Shown here in pieces: positions 62,492 to 64,000 of a DNA stretch of 64,000 nucleotides (position 1 is its first letter; each line of letters starts with the position of its first letter). The stretch is from Desulforegula conservatrix Mb1Pa. GTDB taxonomy: Bacteria > Desulfobacterota > Desulfobacteria > Desulfobacterales > Desulforegulaceae. A program made the translations under genes and the position numbers. The notes under the pieces are model-generated. The model ran no database searches and had not been told where the DNA came from. It saw nothing but the letters and a program-made list of their open reading frames with translations. The stretch is taken from contig NZ_AUEY01000005.1 in assembly GCF_000426225.1 (NCBI RefSeq), forward strand, positions 1-64,000, written 5' to 3'.

Positions 62492-63619
62492 ATGATTTTT
62501 CCGACAATTGACACAGAAAAAATTAAAGGCCAGAGACAGTTCTTCCTGAACATGGGGCCCCAGCATCCGAGTACACACGGTGTTCTGAGGGTTGTTCTTG
62601 AGATGGACGGTGAATATGTCCTGGATCTTGACCCTGTGATCGGATACTGCCACAGGATGCACGAAAAGATGGGCGAATGCAGGCCCTGGCCTTCTTTTTT
62701 GCCCAATACTTCAAGAATGGACTATGTCTGCGCTTTGCCCTACAACCACGGCTATGTGGCTGTTATAGAGAAGGCCACAGGCATAGTGCCGACAAGAAGG
62801 GCAGAGTTTATAAGGGTTATCTCGTCGGAGCTGAACAGAGTATCGAGCCACCTGCTCTGGCTTGGTGCCTATCTTCTGGATCTTGGTGCTTTTACTCCGA
62901 TTCTTTACTGCTTTGATGATCGTGAGCAGATATTAGACGCCCTCGAAGACGTCACAGGATCGAGACTCACCTACAGCTATTTCAGGGTGGGGGGCGTGTA
63001 CAGGGATATTGACGAAAAGTTCGTTGAAAGAACCAGGGCCTTTGTAAAAAGACTCAGGGGAAGATTTCAGATGTACGAACAGCTCGTCACAGGCAATGTG
63101 ATTTTCAGAAAGCGCGTTGAAGAAAACGGCGTAATATCGAGGGACATGGCTTTGCGCTATGGGGTCACCGGGCCTAGCCTGCGCGGGTCAGGAATCGAAT
63201 ATGACATAAGAAAGAAGATGCCTTATTCGATTTATAACGAATTCGATTTTGATATACCAACAGGAACGATTGGTGATTCCTTTGACCGATATATGGTCAG
63301 GTTTCTTGAAATGGAACAGAGTCTGAGAATCATTGAACAGGCCCTGGACAATCTTCCTGACGGACCATATATGGCTAAGGTGCCGAAGAAAGTTAAAATA
63401 CCGGCAGGCTCATACAGCTCGTCAGTCGAAACTGGAAGAGGCGAACTGTCGTATCATTTGGTAAGTGATGGATCAGATATACCATACAGACTTAAAGTGA
63501 GAACTCCTTCTTATTGCAATCTGAGTATTCTCCGTGAGCTTTGCAGCGGTATGCTTCTGGCCGACCTTGTGGCTGCAATTGGAAGCCTTGATCTGGTTAT
63601 ACCCGAGATAGATAGGTAA
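62492..63619 (+). CDS. nuoD: NADH-quinone oxidoreductase subunit D
   Basis: 375 aa. The 49-kDa subunit: LNMGPQHPSTHGVLRVVLEM at the N-terminus, YCHRMHEKMGE, and the C-terminal IGSLDLVIPEIDR. It forms the quinone cavity with NuoB. AAGGTG precedes the ATG. Only A, B, C, D and the start of H are visible; E, F and G do not occur between D and H, which fits the 11-subunit form frequent in this lineage. Confidence 0.97.
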   Translation: MIFPTIDTEKIKGQRQFFLNMGPQHPSTHGVLRVVLEMDGEYVLDLDPVIGYCHRMHEKMGECRPWPSFLPNTSRMDYVCALPYNHGYVAVIEKATGIVPTRRAEFIRVISSELNRVSSHLLWLGAYLLDLGAFTPILYCFDDREQILDALEDVTGSRLTYSYFRVGGVYRDIDEKFVERTRAFVKRLRGRFQMYEQLVTGNVIFRKRVEENGVISRDMALRYGVTGPSLRGSGIEYDIRKKMPYSIYNEFDFDIPTGTIGDSFDRYMVRFLEMEQSLRIIEQALDNLPDGPYMAKVPKKVKIPAGSYSSSVETGRGELSYHLVSDGSDIPYRLKVRTPSYCNLSILRELCSGMLLADLVAAIGSLDLVIPEIDR

Positions 63620-63623
63620 ATAA

Positions 63624-64000
63624 ATGGAATCTATTCTGGCCATATTTCCACCCGAACTTTTGAGAATCCTGATTTCAGGCATATTAGTAATTGCACTGGT
63701 GTTTCTCAATGGTCTCGTAATGGTTTATTTTGAAAGAAAGCTTGCAGGTTACATGCAGTACAGATGCGGTCTGATGGAAATCGGATGGCAGGGAGTGCTG
63801 CAGAGTCTTGTTGACGGAATAAAGCTTATCTCAAAAAGACTCGTTATACCAAAAAACGTTGACGGACCATTATACCGTATCGCACCCCTTCTTGCTTTTA
63901 CTCCTGTTGTTCTGCCATTTCTTGTTGTTCCGTTTGGCAAGCATCTGCAGGTAAGGGATCTGAATGTTGGTCTGATATTTGTGATGGCAATGGGTTCGCT
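63624..64000 (+). CDS. nuoH: NADH-quinone oxidoreductase subunit H (partial)
   Basis: 125 codons seen, cut by the right edge. The first membrane helix (ILISGILVIALVFLNGLVMV) is followed by YFERKLAGYMQYRCG, QGVLQSLVDGIKLISKR and the second helix. In most NuoH the loop reads R(I/L)GPNRVG; here it is RCGLMEIG, a divergent version. It starts 4 bp after nuoD. Confidence 0.92.
   Translation, partial: MESILAIFPPELLRILISGILVIALVFLNGLVMVYFERKLAGYMQYRCGLMEIGWQGVLQSLVDGIKLISKRLVIPKNVDGPLYRIAPLLAFTPVVLPFLVVPFGKHLQVRDLNVGLIFVMAMGS

Overview
The window looks like a chromosomal segment of a motile, Gram-negative anaerobe of the Desulfobacterota (deltaproteobacterial lineage, Desulfobacterales-like). I infer this from the gene content: a sigma-54-type flagellar regulon with FlhF/FlhG, heterodisulfide-reductase-like HdrC/HdrB proteins without HdrA, a membrane pyrophosphatase, CarD, exosortase H, unfused NuoC and NuoD, a DUF2868/GTPase pair, and several families of short dispersed palindromic repeats. 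No rRNA gene or marker allows a firmer name.

Layout. (1) 1-20400, all minus strand, is a flagellar cluster. Transcription runs fliK-flgD-flgE, with a sigma-54 promoter in front and an intrinsic terminator behind, and then motA, a motB-like paralogue, motB, fliL, fliM, fliN, fliO, fliP, fliQ, fliR, flhB, flhA, flhF, flhG, fliA. Last comes an unusual protein (1-1055, cut by the window edge) made of at least eleven copies of the SQDDIDSLL motif, which resembles the CheY-P-docking N-terminus of FliM. (2) 20672-31000, plus strand, holds a DUF2868 + DUF3482-GTPase pair, a divergent shikimate-kinase-like protein, an HD-domain protein, a SpoIID-type protein, exosortase H with its associated membrane protein (here carrying a SEC-C zinc tail) and an acyl-CoA dehydrogenase. 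(3) 31366-37400 holds a large PAS/GAF hybrid histidine kinase, endonuclease III, a PP-loop thiouridylase-like protein and RlmN. (4) 37641-43644 is a translation and secretion operon: ffh-rpsP-khpA-rimM-trmD-SPOUT methyltransferase-rplS-rnhB-yraN-rsmI. (5) 43802-49011 has a repeat-rich membrane-anchored hypothetical, pta-ackA (minus) and a divergent phosphopantetheinyl transferase. (6) 49490-59859 has hdrC-hdrB, a DUF1844 protein, an HtrA protease, ispE, tRNA-Gln, prs, rplY, pth, hppA, carD and rluD. (7) 59934-64000 has a DUF169 protein and the start of a complex I operon, nuoA-B-C-D-H, cut by the right edge.

How the parts fit. The first 20 kb builds the hook (FlgE/FlgD/FliK), stator (MotA/MotB), switch (FliM/FliN), export gate (FliOPQR, FlhAB), placement system (FlhF/FlhG) and late sigma factor. 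The energy genes (Nuo, H+-PPase, HdrBC, Pta-AckA, acyl-CoA dehydrogenase) fit an anaerobe that oxidises organic or fatty acids and conserves energy through membrane ion gradients.

The strongest unexplained signal is the multi-motif protein at the left edge: a string of FliM-like docking motifs next to fliA suggests a multivalent binding partner for CheY-type response regulators. Secondary points are a tandemly duplicated FlgD C-terminal module, an enlarged FlgE with repeated beta units, a MotB-like protein with no acidic residue in its membrane helix, and an exosortase-associated membrane protein fused to a SEC-C motif.
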